64,000 bases of DNA from JAOUJD01 sp963726405 (GTDB taxonomy: Bacteria; Pseudomonadota; Gammaproteobacteria; Burkholderiales; Burkholderiaceae_F): the NCBI GenBank assembly GCA_963726405.1, contig CAVSCF010000003.1:1-64000 (forward strand), read 5' to 3'. The notes beneath the pieces are model-generated. The model had not been told where the DNA came from and made no database searches. It was given only the letters and a program-made list of their open reading frames with translations. Shown here piece after piece: positions 10,022 to 17,461 of the stretch. Within the stretch, counting starts at the first letter, position 1, and every line of letters begins with the position of its first letter. Made by a program: the position numbers and the translations under genes.

Positions 10022-10063
10022 CGGTTGCTTCTCCATAGCGAATCGAGTTTTCAAGCCGGGTGA

Positions 10064-10351
10064 CTATCGCTGCAGGTTGTGAACTTCAAAGACCGTTTCC
10101 TCTGGCGTAGTGGTGAAACCCCCTTTGATGCCTTGTTTCATTCGGGGCATCAGGATGCTGTCGCGGAATTGCTCCCAGCTCTCCTTGGTTTCGTGGACCG
10201 CGATGATCGACCAACCTCCGGCGGAGGGGCCCGCCGCGTGAAAGTTCTGGCCCTTCGGCAAAGTGGTTCTGCCGGGATGAACCGCCGCGATCGATGCTTC
10301 GTACTGCTCCTTTGTGCCGCCTCGGAAGTGATGCACGACTGCATAGGCCAT
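10064..10351 (-). CDS. Small dimeric alpha-beta-barrel-type protein
   Basis: A 95-residue protein starting MAYAVVHHFRGGTKEQYEAS with a clear GGAGAAAG ribosome site. The pattern (short beta-strand, GGT.EQYEA helix, HPG, SAGGWSIIAVHETKESWEQF) fits the ferredoxin-like dimeric barrel group that includes small monooxygenases and stress-responsive proteins. No catalytic residue can be named. It precedes the cupin gene on the same strand and shares the interval between the tRNA fragments. It may act with the cupin on one small molecule, which is only a contextual guess. Confidence 0.7.
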   Translation of the reverse strand: MAYAVVHHFRGGTKEQYEASIAAVHPGRTTLPKGQNFHAAGPSAGGWSIIAVHETKESWEQFRDSILMPRMKQGIKGGFTTTPEETVFEVHNLQR

Positions 10352-10722
10352 TGTCTTTCTCCACGTTGACTGATGAATCCGATCCGAGCGGCCGCCAATG
10401 TGCTCTCCTGTCGACTACTAGTCATCAGTAAGACCACGTGCGGCAAGGAGTAAGAGGGCGTGCCAAGACGCGAATTCGGGAGCGTCGACGCTGGCGCGTG
10501 CACCTCCGCCTTGGGTAGGAGCCGCCGGGCCGCCGGACGCCGCTCACGCACTTCCATTTTGCGGGCCGGCCAGGGCGTTCCGACGGGTCGCATGCGCTCG
10601 AACCAGCGTATGCCACAGTTTGGATGGGTGTGACGTGGGTGTGCCTTGGTGTGGCCGCCGTCACCGGTGGCAAGCGCCGCAAGTGGTTGATTAGCAGAGA
10701 GCGCTCTCGGGCCCTCAGGCGC
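10352..10722. other. Non-coding spacer before tRNA-Arg fragment 2
   Basis: No supported gene. It must contain the promoter of the minus-strand pair starting at 10351. The plus-strand frame beginning at 10624 runs straight through the tRNA fragment and its hairpin and is discarded. AGAGCGCTCT at 10699-10708 is a short palindrome. Confidence 0.45.
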
Positions 10723-10767
10723 CTACGAACCAAGGGGTCGTGGGTTCGAATCCTGCCGGGCGCGCCA
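10723..10767 (+). repeat. tRNA-Arg(ACG) 3' half, copy 2 (probable attachment-site scar)
   Basis: Identical over all 45 nt to the fragment at 9377-9421, again starting at the anticodon loop and ending in CCA. The flank before it is unrelated except for CAGGCGCC, which here abuts the fragment. Similarity continues after CCA through CACATTCA and the terminator hairpin. The interval between copies is about 1.3 kb and carries only the two small minus-strand genes, with no recombinase. Confidence 0.8.
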
Positions 10768-10777
10768 TCACATTCAG

Positions 10778-10799
10778 GGGGCTGCAGAAATGCGGCCCC
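10778..10799 (+). terminator. Terminator hairpin of tRNA-Arg fragment 2
   Basis: GGGGCTGCA GAAA TGCGGCCCC, one base different from the copy at 9432; the T-run has decayed to TTGCCTTTT. Confidence 0.7.
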
Positions 10800-10869
10800 T
10801 TGCCTTTTGCGGCGGCGCAAGACGGGGACCGCCTATGGGAGCGGCGCCCCGCGAGAACAGCGACTGCCC

Positions 10870-11157
10870 TCAGCCGCCCGTCCGCATGACATGACCAACA
10901 AAGGTCTCGAGGAACGTGTTCGCCTCGGCCTCGCTGTAATCGATGAACTTGAGCGTGATCTGCTCCATCGGCAGCGCAAGCGAGCCGAGATGCCGGATCG
11001 GCTCGTCGCGCAGCTTGATGTGCACTTCGCGTCCGTGGTCGTGGACGATGACGCGCTCACCGATCACTTCGAATGGAAGGTTCCCGCACGCCTCGGGCAA
11101 TTCCCTGAAGAACTCCGCGTGCGTGCACTGCATTTCGAGCTTGCGTACCGGATTCAT
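10870..11157 (-). CDS. Conserved-looking protein of unknown function
   Basis: A 95-residue protein (MNPVRKLEMQCTHAEFFREL...) with a GGGGGAAAG ribosome site close before the ATG. It reads as a compact alpha/beta protein: a beta-rich middle (VIVHDHGREVHIKLRDEP) and a C-terminal helix with YSEAEANTFLETF. It has no signal peptide or membrane segment. I do not recognise a named family. It lies alone between tRNA-Arg fragment 2 and the decayed third fragment, so it may be part of the same accessory patch. Codon use looks like its neighbours. Confidence 0.6.
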   Translation of the reverse strand: MNPVRKLEMQCTHAEFFRELPEACGNLPFEVIGERVIVHDHGREVHIKLRDEPIRHLGSLALPMEQITLKFIDYSEAEANTFLETFVGHVMRTGG

Positions 11158-11518
11158 TCGCTTTCCCCCTTGTAACCCCCGGCAACGCTGCAGGAGGTGA
11201 CCTTGGTGTGGCGTCCGGCGTCATGCGCGCCGCGCCCGACTCTGTTGCCGTCGCCGCGGTCCCTCGCCGGACATCGATTCACACGCACTTGGCCGCGGAC
11301 TGGCGTCGTGGCAGGCCGGATCCAAAGAGTACATAGACTGGAGCCCGCCGGAAAGAGCCTCGCGGTCGCGCCATCGCCTGAAGCGAGAATCCATGGGTTC
11401 GAACCGACCGGAAAGCTGCGCACCGAGATGTCGTCGGTTCGGCTCCCGCCGGGCGCGCGATTATTCTCGAAGGCGTCACGCATTGCGTGACCCCCTTTTT
11501 CTTGCGGAAACGGATCCG
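11158..11518. other. Non-coding spacer with a decayed third tRNA-Arg 3' end
   Basis: No supported gene. The stretch 11431-11459 (TCGTCGGTTCGGCTCCCGCC then GGGCGCGCG) resembles the T-arm and acceptor strand of the two tRNA-Arg fragments, with substitutions in the loop and loss of CCA. It is followed by the hairpin at 11475. The rest is featureless apart from the repeated octamer CCGGAAAG (about 11349 and 11409). Confidence 0.5.
11475..11500 (+). terminator. Rho-independent terminator before the ChaN gene
   Basis: GTCACGC, loop ATT, GCGTGAC, then CCCC and TTTTT. It follows the decayed tRNA-Arg end and lies 19 nt before the next start codon, so it would insulate that gene from upstream transcription. 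Confidence 0.75.
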
Positions 11519-12379
11519 ATGAGACGTTCGTACCGTCCTGTGTTCGCCGTGCTGGGCCTGCTCGCGCTCGCCGGCTGTGCGACTCCGCCTTCGCTCGACG
11601 CGGAGCGCCTGAGCAAGGAACTCGCGCGCCGGCCGGTGGTGCTGCTCGGCGAAGTGCACGACAACGTCGCGCAACACCGTGCGCGCGCCGAGGCGGTGCG
11701 CCGACACCTGGAAGCGGGCGCCCGACCGGCCATCGCGTTCGAACAGTTCGATCGGGAGCGCCAGGCGGACATCGACCGCGCACGCCGCGAGCGGCCGCCC
11801 GAAGGCCAATCCCTGGCCGACCACGTGATTGCGCAGGCGCGTACTCCGAAGGACAACTGGGACTGGGCGTTGTACCGGCCCTTCGTCGAACTGGCCCTTC
11901 AGTTCGACCTTCCCATCGTGGCGGCCAACCTGTCCAGGAGCGACGCCACGCGGATCGTCCGGCAGGGCGCGGACTCGGTCTTCAACGAGACGGAACGTCG
12001 CGAACTGGCGCTCGAGCGCTTCGCGGCCATCGTGCCCACGCACGAGCACATCGTGCAGGTGGGGCACTGCAATCTCCTGCCGACGAGTGCCTTGCCGGGC
12101 CTGGCCCGCGCACAGATCGCCCGCGACGCCGTGCTCGCCCGGTCGTTGCGGCCCTACCTGACGCGGGGCGTGATCCTGCTGACCGGGAACGGCCACGCGC
12201 GACGCGACATCGGCGTGCCGCAGCATTTCACCGCGGCCGAGCAGTCCCGCATCTGGTCGATCGGCCTGCTCGAAGAGGGAACGGCGGCCGAGCGGGCGTC
12301 CCATTACGACGTCGCTTTCCTGACGCCGGAGCAGGAGCGCCCCGATCCCTGCGCGTCGCTCAAGCCGAAGGGCGGCTGA
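11519..12379 (+). CDS. chaN: ChaN-family haem-binding lipoprotein
   Basis: A 286-residue outer- or inner-membrane lipoprotein of the ChaN family (PF04187), whose members bind haem and have been linked to iron uptake. The start ATG 11519 gives a signal peptide with lipobox LAGC (Cys20). The family signature LLGEVHDN is at residues 42-49, and the second conserved block GNGHARRDIGVP lies near the C-terminus. The length is typical. The upstream spacer holds a terminator, so it probably has its own promoter; the CBS gene follows 121 nt later on the same strand. Function is taken from the family; nothing nearby points to iron. Confidence 0.85.
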   Translation: MRRSYRPVFAVLGLLALAGCATPPSLDAERLSKELARRPVVLLGEVHDNVAQHRARAEAVRRHLEAGARPAIAFEQFDRERQADIDRARRERPPEGQSLADHVIAQARTPKDNWDWALYRPFVELALQFDLPIVAANLSRSDATRIVRQGADSVFNETERRELALERFAAIVPTHEHIVQVGHCNLLPTSALPGLARAQIARDAVLARSLRPYLTRGVILLTGNGHARRDIGVPQHFTAAEQSRIWSIGLLEEGTAAERASHYDVAFLTPEQERPDPCASLKPKGG

Positions 12380-12500
12380 TTTCTCCTTCGTGGATTCTGC
12401 TTCGGGCGGGCCGCGGCCCGGTGCATTGAACGGCCGGCGGGCGTAGCATGATCGCCTCGCCGGCCGTCTTGAGCGCCGGTGCGCCGCCGAGGAGACTCCA

Positions 12501-12980
12501 ATGACGAATCAGCCGATCCGCGCCGTCCTGCAGGCCAAGAACATCCAGAACCTGGTGACGGCGGCCCCCGATGCGACGGTGCAGGAAGTCGCGACCCAGA
12601 TGACCCAGCGCGGCGTCGGCGCGGTCATCGTGCGCGGCGCCAGCAGCGAAATCGGCGGCATCTTCACGGAGCGCGACGTGATGTGCCGCGTCGTTGCGGA
12701 CGGGCGCGATCCGGCGCGTACGCGCGTTTCCGAAGTGATGAGCCCGAACGTGCGCCAGGTGAACGCCGATGCGACGGTCGAAGAGGTGTTGCGGCTCATG
12801 GTCGTCCACGGGCATCGTCACATCCTCGTGAACGACGCATCGGGCTACGGCCTCGTATCCATCCGCGACCTGATGCAGTGGCTGATCCTCCCGGAGAAGT
12901 CGATTGCACCCGAAGGACGCGTGGGCGTCATACGCGCGCGCACCGCCGACACGATCGGGACGGTCAAGAGCCTCAGCTGA
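12501..12980 (+). CDS. Tandem CBS-domain protein
   Basis: A 159-residue soluble protein made almost wholly of a CBS-domain pair (about residues 10-65 and 75-130). Motifs are VTAAPDATVQEVATQMTQRG, IFTERDVM, VNADATVEEVLRLMV and LVSIRDLM, the last two being the usual end of each CBS repeat. Such pairs bind adenosine nucleotides and commonly act as energy-state or redox sensors. GAGGAG ten bases before ATG 12501 supports the start. No partner domain is fused. It stands alone upstream of the sox regulator; a role with that cluster is unproven. Confidence 0.85.
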   Translation: MTNQPIRAVLQAKNIQNLVTAAPDATVQEVATQMTQRGVGAVIVRGASSEIGGIFTERDVMCRVVADGRDPARTRVSEVMSPNVRQVNADATVEEVLRLMVVHGHRHILVNDASGYGLVSIRDLMQWLILPEKSIAPEGRVGVIRARTADTIGTVKSLS

Positions 12981-13106
12981 GGGATTCCACCGCGAACCGA
13001 TAACTCCCGGGCCGCGGTCGGGTGACCGCGGTCACATTGCCATGGTGCTCGGTCGATTCCGCTTGACCCGCGGCAGCCGCCTCTCCGAATATGTGCGCCC
13101 TTGCTC

Positions 13107-13118
13107 ATATGCGCATAT
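13107..13118. promoter_or_regulatory. Palindrome ATATGCGCATAT in front of the ArsR-type gene
   Basis: A perfect 12-bp palindrome 13 bases before the ArsR start codon, with a partial match (ATATGTGCGC) at about 13089. ArsR-family repressors of the BigR/SqrR type bind AT-rich inverted repeats of this size, so this is a likely autoregulatory and sox operator. Confidence 0.6.
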
Positions 13119-13130
13119 CGAGGCGATCCG

Positions 13131-13487
13131 ATGGAGCCCGAACTCGAGCGGCTGTTCGAAGTGGTGTCGGACTATTTCGGCCTGCTCGCCGAGCCGACCC
13201 GACTCAAGATCCTCAGCGCCATCTGTGACGGCGAGCGCAGCGTCTCTGACATTGTCGAGCGCGTCGACGCGACCCAGACCAACGTCTCGCGGCACCTCAA
13301 CCTCATGTACGGCAAAGGCGTCCTGAAGCGTCGCCGCGACGGCCAGATGACCTTCTACTCGATCGCCGACGCGAACGTGGTGACGCTGTGCCGCACCGTG
13401 TGCGTCCACATGGCGAGCCAGGTCGACGATCAGTCCGTGTCCCGTCGCACCGTGAAGCGGTTCATGCCGAGCACGACAAACAACTGA
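13131..13487 (+). CDS. ArsR-family regulator, probable sulfur/persulfide-responsive Sox regulator
   Basis: A 118-residue winged-helix repressor. The helix-turn-helix is in SVSDIVERVDATQTNVSRHL (residues 37-56) and the wing in VLKRRRDGQMTFYSI. Cys32, placed just before GERS in helix 2, and Cys87/Cys91 near the C-terminal helix match the positions of the dithiol that senses persulfides in SqrR/BigR-type members. The metal-site pattern ELCVCDL of ArsR/SmtB is missing. It lies 38 nt upstream of soxC with the same orientation and a palindrome before it, so it very likely represses the sox genes until thiosulfate or sulfide appears. ATG 13131 is chosen over an upstream ATG at 13101 because GAGGCGA precedes it and because the palindrome would otherwise lie inside the gene. 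Confidence 0.85.
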   Translation: MEPELERLFEVVSDYFGLLAEPTRLKILSAICDGERSVSDIVERVDATQTNVSRHLNLMYGKGVLKRRRDGQMTFYSIADANVVTLCRTVCVHMASQVDDQSVSRRTVKRFMPSTTNN

Positions 13488-13525
13488 TCCAGGAAGGTCG
13501 AAGCGAAGATGTCGGAGGAGATGCA

Positions 13526-14860
13526 ATGAGAAGCGGTGGGCAGAAGAGCCGGCAACCCGGCCGGGTCGTGCCGGCGCCGGAGAATCACTTGAGCGACGAT
13601 GTCCTGCTGTCGTTGAAGAACCGCCGCAAGTTCCTCGGAGGCGCCGCGGCCGCCGTCGGCGGGCTGGCTGCGGCAGCGGCACCGGTGGCTGCGCAGACCA
13701 AGGTGGCCCCGCCTGCGATCGCCCCGTGGACGCGCACGCTCGGCGCTCCGGTGGGTGCTTCGGGCTACGGCATGCCGTCGAAACACGAGTCCGCGGTGCA
13801 GCGCCGGCAGAGTCCGGGCCTGACGCCGCAGCCGCAGTCGTCGGTCAGCTTCACCCCCTTGCAGAACCTGTTCGGAATCATCACGCCGAGCGGCGTGCAC
13901 TTCGAGCGCCATCACTCCGGCATGCCGGAGGTCGACCCTGCCCAGCATCGCCTGATGATCCACGGGCTGGTGAAGCGGCCTCTCGTGCTGACGATGGACG
14001 ACGTCATGCGGTTTCCGTCCGTGTCGCGCGTGCACTTCATCGAATGCGGCGCGAACAGCGGCATGGAATGGGGCAACGTCGCGGTACCGACCGTGCAGTA
14101 CTCGCACGGCATGCTGGCGTGCAGCGAGTTCACCGGCGTGCTCCTGTCGACGCTGCTCGACGAGGTCGGATTCGACAGGCAGAAAGCGAAGTTCATCCTC
14201 GCCGAAGGGGCCGATGGTTCCGCGCTGACACGCACGATTCCGATCGAGTTCGCCCTGAACGACGTGATGGTCGTCTACGGTCAGAACGGCGAGATGCTTC
14301 GGCCCGAGAACGGCTATCCGCTGCGGTTGCTGGTGCCCGGGGTGCAGGGCGTGTCGAGCGTGAAATGGCTGCGCCGCCTCGAGGTCGGCGACCAGCCCTG
14401 GAACGCTCGGGAGGAGTCTTTGCACTACATCGACCTGATGCCCGATGGCACGCATCGCCAGTACAGCGGCGTACAGGAAGTGAAATCGGTGATCACCACG
14501 CCGTCCGGTGGCCAGATGCTGCAAGGCAAGGGCTATTACGAGATCACGGGGCTCGCCTGGTCGGGCCGTGGGCGGATCAAGCGTGTCGATGTGTCGAGCG
14601 ACGGCGGCCGCAACTGGCAGCAGGCGCGACTGCAGGACCCGGTGCTGTCGAAGGCGTTGACGCGCTTCCGCCTCGACTGGAACTGGGACGGCGGTCCGGC
14701 GCTGCTCCAAAGCCGGGCGGTCGACGAGACCGGCCACATCCAGCCGACGATTCCGCAGCTGCGCGCCGTGCGCGGCACGCGCTCGATCTATCACAACAAC
14801 GGAATCAAGACCTGGAGCGTGCAGCCCAGCGGAGAGGTGTGGAATGTCCAGATCGCTTGA
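13526..14860 (+). CDS. soxC: SoxC, molybdenum subunit of sulfane dehydrogenase
   Basis: A 444-residue periplasmic molybdopterin enzyme of the sulfite-oxidase family. With SoxD it oxidises the sulfane sulfur held on SoxY by six electrons. A Tat signal is visible (NRRKFLGGAAAA, Arg33-Arg34) in an N-terminal extension. The molybdenum-binding Cys is Cys174 in HFIECGANSG, and the C-terminal Ig-like dimerisation domain includes RIKRVDVSSDGGRNWQQARL. ATG 13526 follows a strong GGAGGAG at 13514-13520. The soxD start overlaps its end by 17 nt, indicating coupled translation. The presence of soxCD predicts complete oxidation of thiosulfate to sulfate without sulfur globules. Confidence 0.95.
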   Translation: MRSGGQKSRQPGRVVPAPENHLSDDVLLSLKNRRKFLGGAAAAVGGLAAAAAPVAAQTKVAPPAIAPWTRTLGAPVGASGYGMPSKHESAVQRRQSPGLTPQPQSSVSFTPLQNLFGIITPSGVHFERHHSGMPEVDPAQHRLMIHGLVKRPLVLTMDDVMRFPSVSRVHFIECGANSGMEWGNVAVPTVQYSHGMLACSEFTGVLLSTLLDEVGFDRQKAKFILAEGADGSALTRTIPIEFALNDVMVVYGQNGEMLRPENGYPLRLLVPGVQGVSSVKWLRRLEVGDQPWNAREESLHYIDLMPDGTHRQYSGVQEVKSVITTPSGGQMLQGKGYYEITGLAWSGRGRIKRVDVSSDGGRNWQQARLQDPVLSKALTRFRLDWNWDGGPALLQSRAVDETGHIQPTIPQLRAVRGTRSIYHNNGIKTWSVQPSGEVWNVQIA

Positions 14861-15917
14861 CACCTGGATGCGTGTCGTCGGATCCGCCGTGGTGCTCGCG
14901 GCAGCCGGAGCGGCCCTTGCTCAAGGCAAGCCCGCCGCTGCGGAAGGAGGCCGGTACGGGCTCGGACGCGCGGCGACGCCGCAGGAGATCGCAGGCTGGG
15001 ACATCGACGTGCGCCCGGACGGCCACGGGGTGAAGAAAGGCAAGGGCAGCGTCACCGATGGCCAGGACCTGTACGACGCGCAGTGCGCCAGCTGCCACGG
15101 GACGTTCGGCGAGAGCAACCGCTACATGCCCATCGCTGGCGGCGTGAAACCGGAGGACTTGAAGACCGGACGCGCCTCGGCGCTGGCCCGGCCCGACGGC
15201 ATGCGGACCGTGGGAACGAAGCTCAACTATGCGACGACCCTCTGGGACTACATCAACCGCGCGATGCCGTGGACCAATCCGCAGTCGCTCACGCCGGATC
15301 AGGTCTACGCCATCACGGCCTACGTGCTGCACCTGAACGAGATCGTTCCAGCGGACTTCGTGCTGAGCGACCAGAACATCACGAAGGTGCAGATGCCCAA
15401 CCGCAACGGCATGACCACCGATCACGGCATGCTGTCGGTCAAGGGCAAGCCCGACGTTCAGGGGAGTTCCTGCATGAAGGACTGCGTCAAGGAGGTGAAG
15501 GTCACGTCCGAGCTTCCGGAGTTCGCGCGCAACCAGCACGGTAACCTCGCCGAGCAGAAGCGGCCGCTGGGACCGACACGCGGCATCGACACGACGCGCT
15601 ACGACCCGAGCGCGACCGCGGCAAAGGCGGCGCCGGTGGCGGTGGCGGCGGCGCCCGCCGCCGCGGATCCGAAAGCGCTCGTGACGAAGAACGCCTGCAC
15701 GGCGTGTCACGGCATGACGAACAAGGTCGTCGGGCCGGGCTTCACCGAGGTCGCGGCGAAGTACCAGGGCAAGGCCGACGCCGAGGCCTACCTCGTGAAG
15801 AAGATCAAGTCGGGCGGCGAAGGCGTCTGGGGCGCGGTGCCGATGCCCCCGCAGGCGGCGCTGAAGGACGACGAGGCGCAGGTGATCGCCCGCTGGATCG
15901 CAGCCGGTGCGAACTAG
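14844..15917 (+). CDS. soxD: SoxD, dihaem cytochrome c subunit of sulfane dehydrogenase
   Basis: A 357-residue exported cytochrome c that accepts electrons from SoxC. There is a signal peptide (VVLAAAGAALAQG) and two CXXCH haem sites: CASCH at residues 81-85 and CTACH at 285-289. An Ala-rich linker (AAKAAPVAVAAAPAAAD) separates the body from the C-terminal cytochrome domain, and Met ligands are available in MPIAGG and PMPPQ. GGAGAGG at 14831-14837 precedes ATG 14844 inside the end of soxC. A gap of about 100 nt to soxY may hold another promoter. Confidence 0.95.
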   Translation: MSRSLDTWMRVVGSAVVLAAAGAALAQGKPAAAEGGRYGLGRAATPQEIAGWDIDVRPDGHGVKKGKGSVTDGQDLYDAQCASCHGTFGESNRYMPIAGGVKPEDLKTGRASALARPDGMRTVGTKLNYATTLWDYINRAMPWTNPQSLTPDQVYAITAYVLHLNEIVPADFVLSDQNITKVQMPNRNGMTTDHGMLSVKGKPDVQGSSCMKDCVKEVKVTSELPEFARNQHGNLAEQKRPLGPTRGIDTTRYDPSATAAKAAPVAVAAAPAAADPKALVTKNACTACHGMTNKVVGPGFTEVAAKYQGKADAEAYLVKKIKSGGEGVWGAVPMPPQAALKDDEAQVIARWIAAGAN

Positions 15918-16021
15918 GCGACATATGGGTATTCCCCGAGAGGCGGTTGCGCCGATCGGGTAGCTGATAGAGTTTTTCGTTTGATTTCACTTTCCATTTC
16001 GATTCAATGCAGGAGACAACG

Positions 16022-16489
16022 ATGATCCAGAACCGCAGGGAGTTCGTGAAAGTCAGCGGCGTGCTGGGCCTGATGGCCGCGGCAGGCTTGATCACGATGA
16101 AAGAAGCCCGGGCACAGCAACAGGCCTGGAACAAGGCCGCCTTCGACACGAAGTCGGTGGAAGACACCGTCAAGGCTCTCGGCGGAAGCGCCACGGCCCC
16201 GAGCGGCGACATCACGATCACCGCACCGGATATCGCCGAGAACGGCGCAGTGGTACCTGTCGCGGTCGCGAGCAAGATCCCCAATACCCAGGGCATCTAC
16301 GTCCTGGTCGAGAAGAACCCCAATACGCTGGCGGCGGCCTTCACGATCCCGGCCGGCACCGAGCCTACGGTATCGACCCGCATCAAGATGGGGCAGACCT
16401 CGAACGTGCACGCCGTGGTGAAGGCCGACAACAAGTTCTACGTCGCGAGCAAGGAAGTCAAGGTCACCCTCGGCGGCTGCGGCGGCTGA
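16022..16489 (+). CDS. soxY: SoxY, sulfur-carrier subunit
   Basis: A 155-residue carrier protein that holds the sulfur intermediates covalently. It ends in the canonical swinging arm GGCGG (Cys153). The N-terminus is a Tat signal (NRREFVKVSGVLGLMAAAG), typical for SoxY, which is exported folded together with SoxZ. AGGAGA at 16010-16015 decides for ATG 16022 rather than the in-frame ATG 15 nt earlier, which lies before this ribosome site. soxZ follows after 36 nt. Confidence 0.97.
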   Translation: MIQNRREFVKVSGVLGLMAAAGLITMKEARAQQQAWNKAAFDTKSVEDTVKALGGSATAPSGDITITAPDIAENGAVVPVAVASKIPNTQGIYVLVEKNPNTLAAAFTIPAGTEPTVSTRIKMGQTSNVHAVVKADNKFYVASKEVKVTLGGCGG

Positions 16490-16525
16490 TCGATAACGAA
16501 CCCACACTGAATTCAAGGAGCGAAC

Positions 16526-16837
16526 ATGCCCGATCCGATGCGTATTCGCGCGACCGAACAGCCCGACGGCGTCGATGTCCGCGTACTGATGAGTCACGAA
16601 ATGGAAGGCGGCCAGCGCCGGGACTCCGCCGGCAAGCTGGTTCCGGCCCATTTCATTTCGAATGTCACCGTGAACCACAACGGCAAGCCGGTCCTGACCG
16701 CCGAGTGGGGTCCCGCCGTGGCGAAGAACCCGTATCTGCAGTTCAAGTTCAAGGGCGGCAAGAAGGGTGACAAACTCAGCGTCACCTGGGTCGACAACAA
16801 AGGCGAGACCCGCACTGACGAAATCACCATCGGCTGA
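16526..16837 (+). CDS. soxZ: SoxZ, partner of the sulfur carrier
   Basis: A 103-residue Ig-like protein with no signal peptide, exported as a complex with SoxY. Family features are MRIRATEQPDGVDVRVLMSH at the start, AHFISNVTV, and PYLQFKFKGGKKGD near the end. AAGGAGCG lies seven bases before the ATG. It lies in the run soxY-soxZ-dsrE-soxA-soxX, all on the plus strand with short gaps. Confidence 0.96.
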   Translation: MPDPMRIRATEQPDGVDVRVLMSHEMEGGQRRDSAGKLVPAHFISNVTVNHNGKPVLTAEWGPAVAKNPYLQFKFKGGKKGDKLSVTWVDNKGETRTDEITIG

Positions 16838-16901
16838 CGACAGTCCCTGGCCCGTGCGCCAGCGGGCCAATGTTCATCAATCACAACGAAAGGGAGTTCC
16901 C

Positions 16902-17381
16902 GTGAACCTTCGCACAGTCCTCGCAGCCTCGAGCGTTGCAATCGGCGCGGCGCTTGCCGGCTACACCGGCATCGCGTCCGGCCAGCAGGGGCAGGTTGCA
17001 GCCGTCGTAGCACCGAGCAGCACGCCGCAGATCAAGACCGTGTATCACTTGACCAACGGTCTCGAGGAAGCCTCGCGGGGTCTCGGCAACATCCGCAACC
17101 ATCTGGCGGCCGATCCAGGCGCGAAGATCACGGTGGTCACGAATGGCAACGGCATCGAGTTCCTGCTCGACGGCGCCAAGGACAAGAACGGCAACCCGTA
17201 CGAGGTCATCGTGCAGGACCTCAAGTCGAAGGGCGTCGACTTCCGCGTGTGCAATAACACGCTGGTCACGCGCAAGATCGACGAGTCGAAGGTGATCCAG
17301 GAAGCTTCGATCGTTCCGTCCGGCGTGGCGGAAGCCGCAAAGCTGCAGGCACGCGAAGGCTACGTGTACCTGCGGCCGTAG
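16902..17381 (+). CDS. Periplasmic DsrE-like protein in the sox cluster
   Basis: A 159-residue exported protein of the DsrE/DsrF-like group. After a signal peptide (VAIGAALAGYTGIASGQQ) it reads IKTVYHLTNGLEEASRGLGN, ITVVTNGNGIEFLLDG and GVDFRVCNNTL. The Cys in the last segment is at the position of the sulfur-carrying Cys in DsrE/TusD-type proteins. It starts with GTG at 16902, preceded by AAGGGAG. Its place between soxZ and soxA recurs in betaproteobacterial sox clusters, from memory, and suggests handling of sulfane sulfur in the periplasm, but the biochemical role is not established. Confidence 0.8.
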   Translation: MNLRTVLAASSVAIGAALAGYTGIASGQQGQVAAVVAPSSTPQIKTVYHLTNGLEEASRGLGNIRNHLAADPGAKITVVTNGNGIEFLLDGAKDKNGNPYEVIVQDLKSKGVDFRVCNNTLVTRKIDESKVIQEASIVPSGVAEAAKLQAREGYVYLRP

Positions 17382-17461
17382 TTCCCGACAGTGCAGACCC
17401 CCGAGTCTCCGCAGAGGGACGGGGCATGACTACAAAACCCAGCAATTCAGGAGACAGACCG

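Noticed and set aside
10624..11175. Plus-strand frame across the second tRNA-Arg fragment
   Set aside because: It crosses the tRNA fragment and hairpin and overlaps the better-supported minus-strand gene at 10870.
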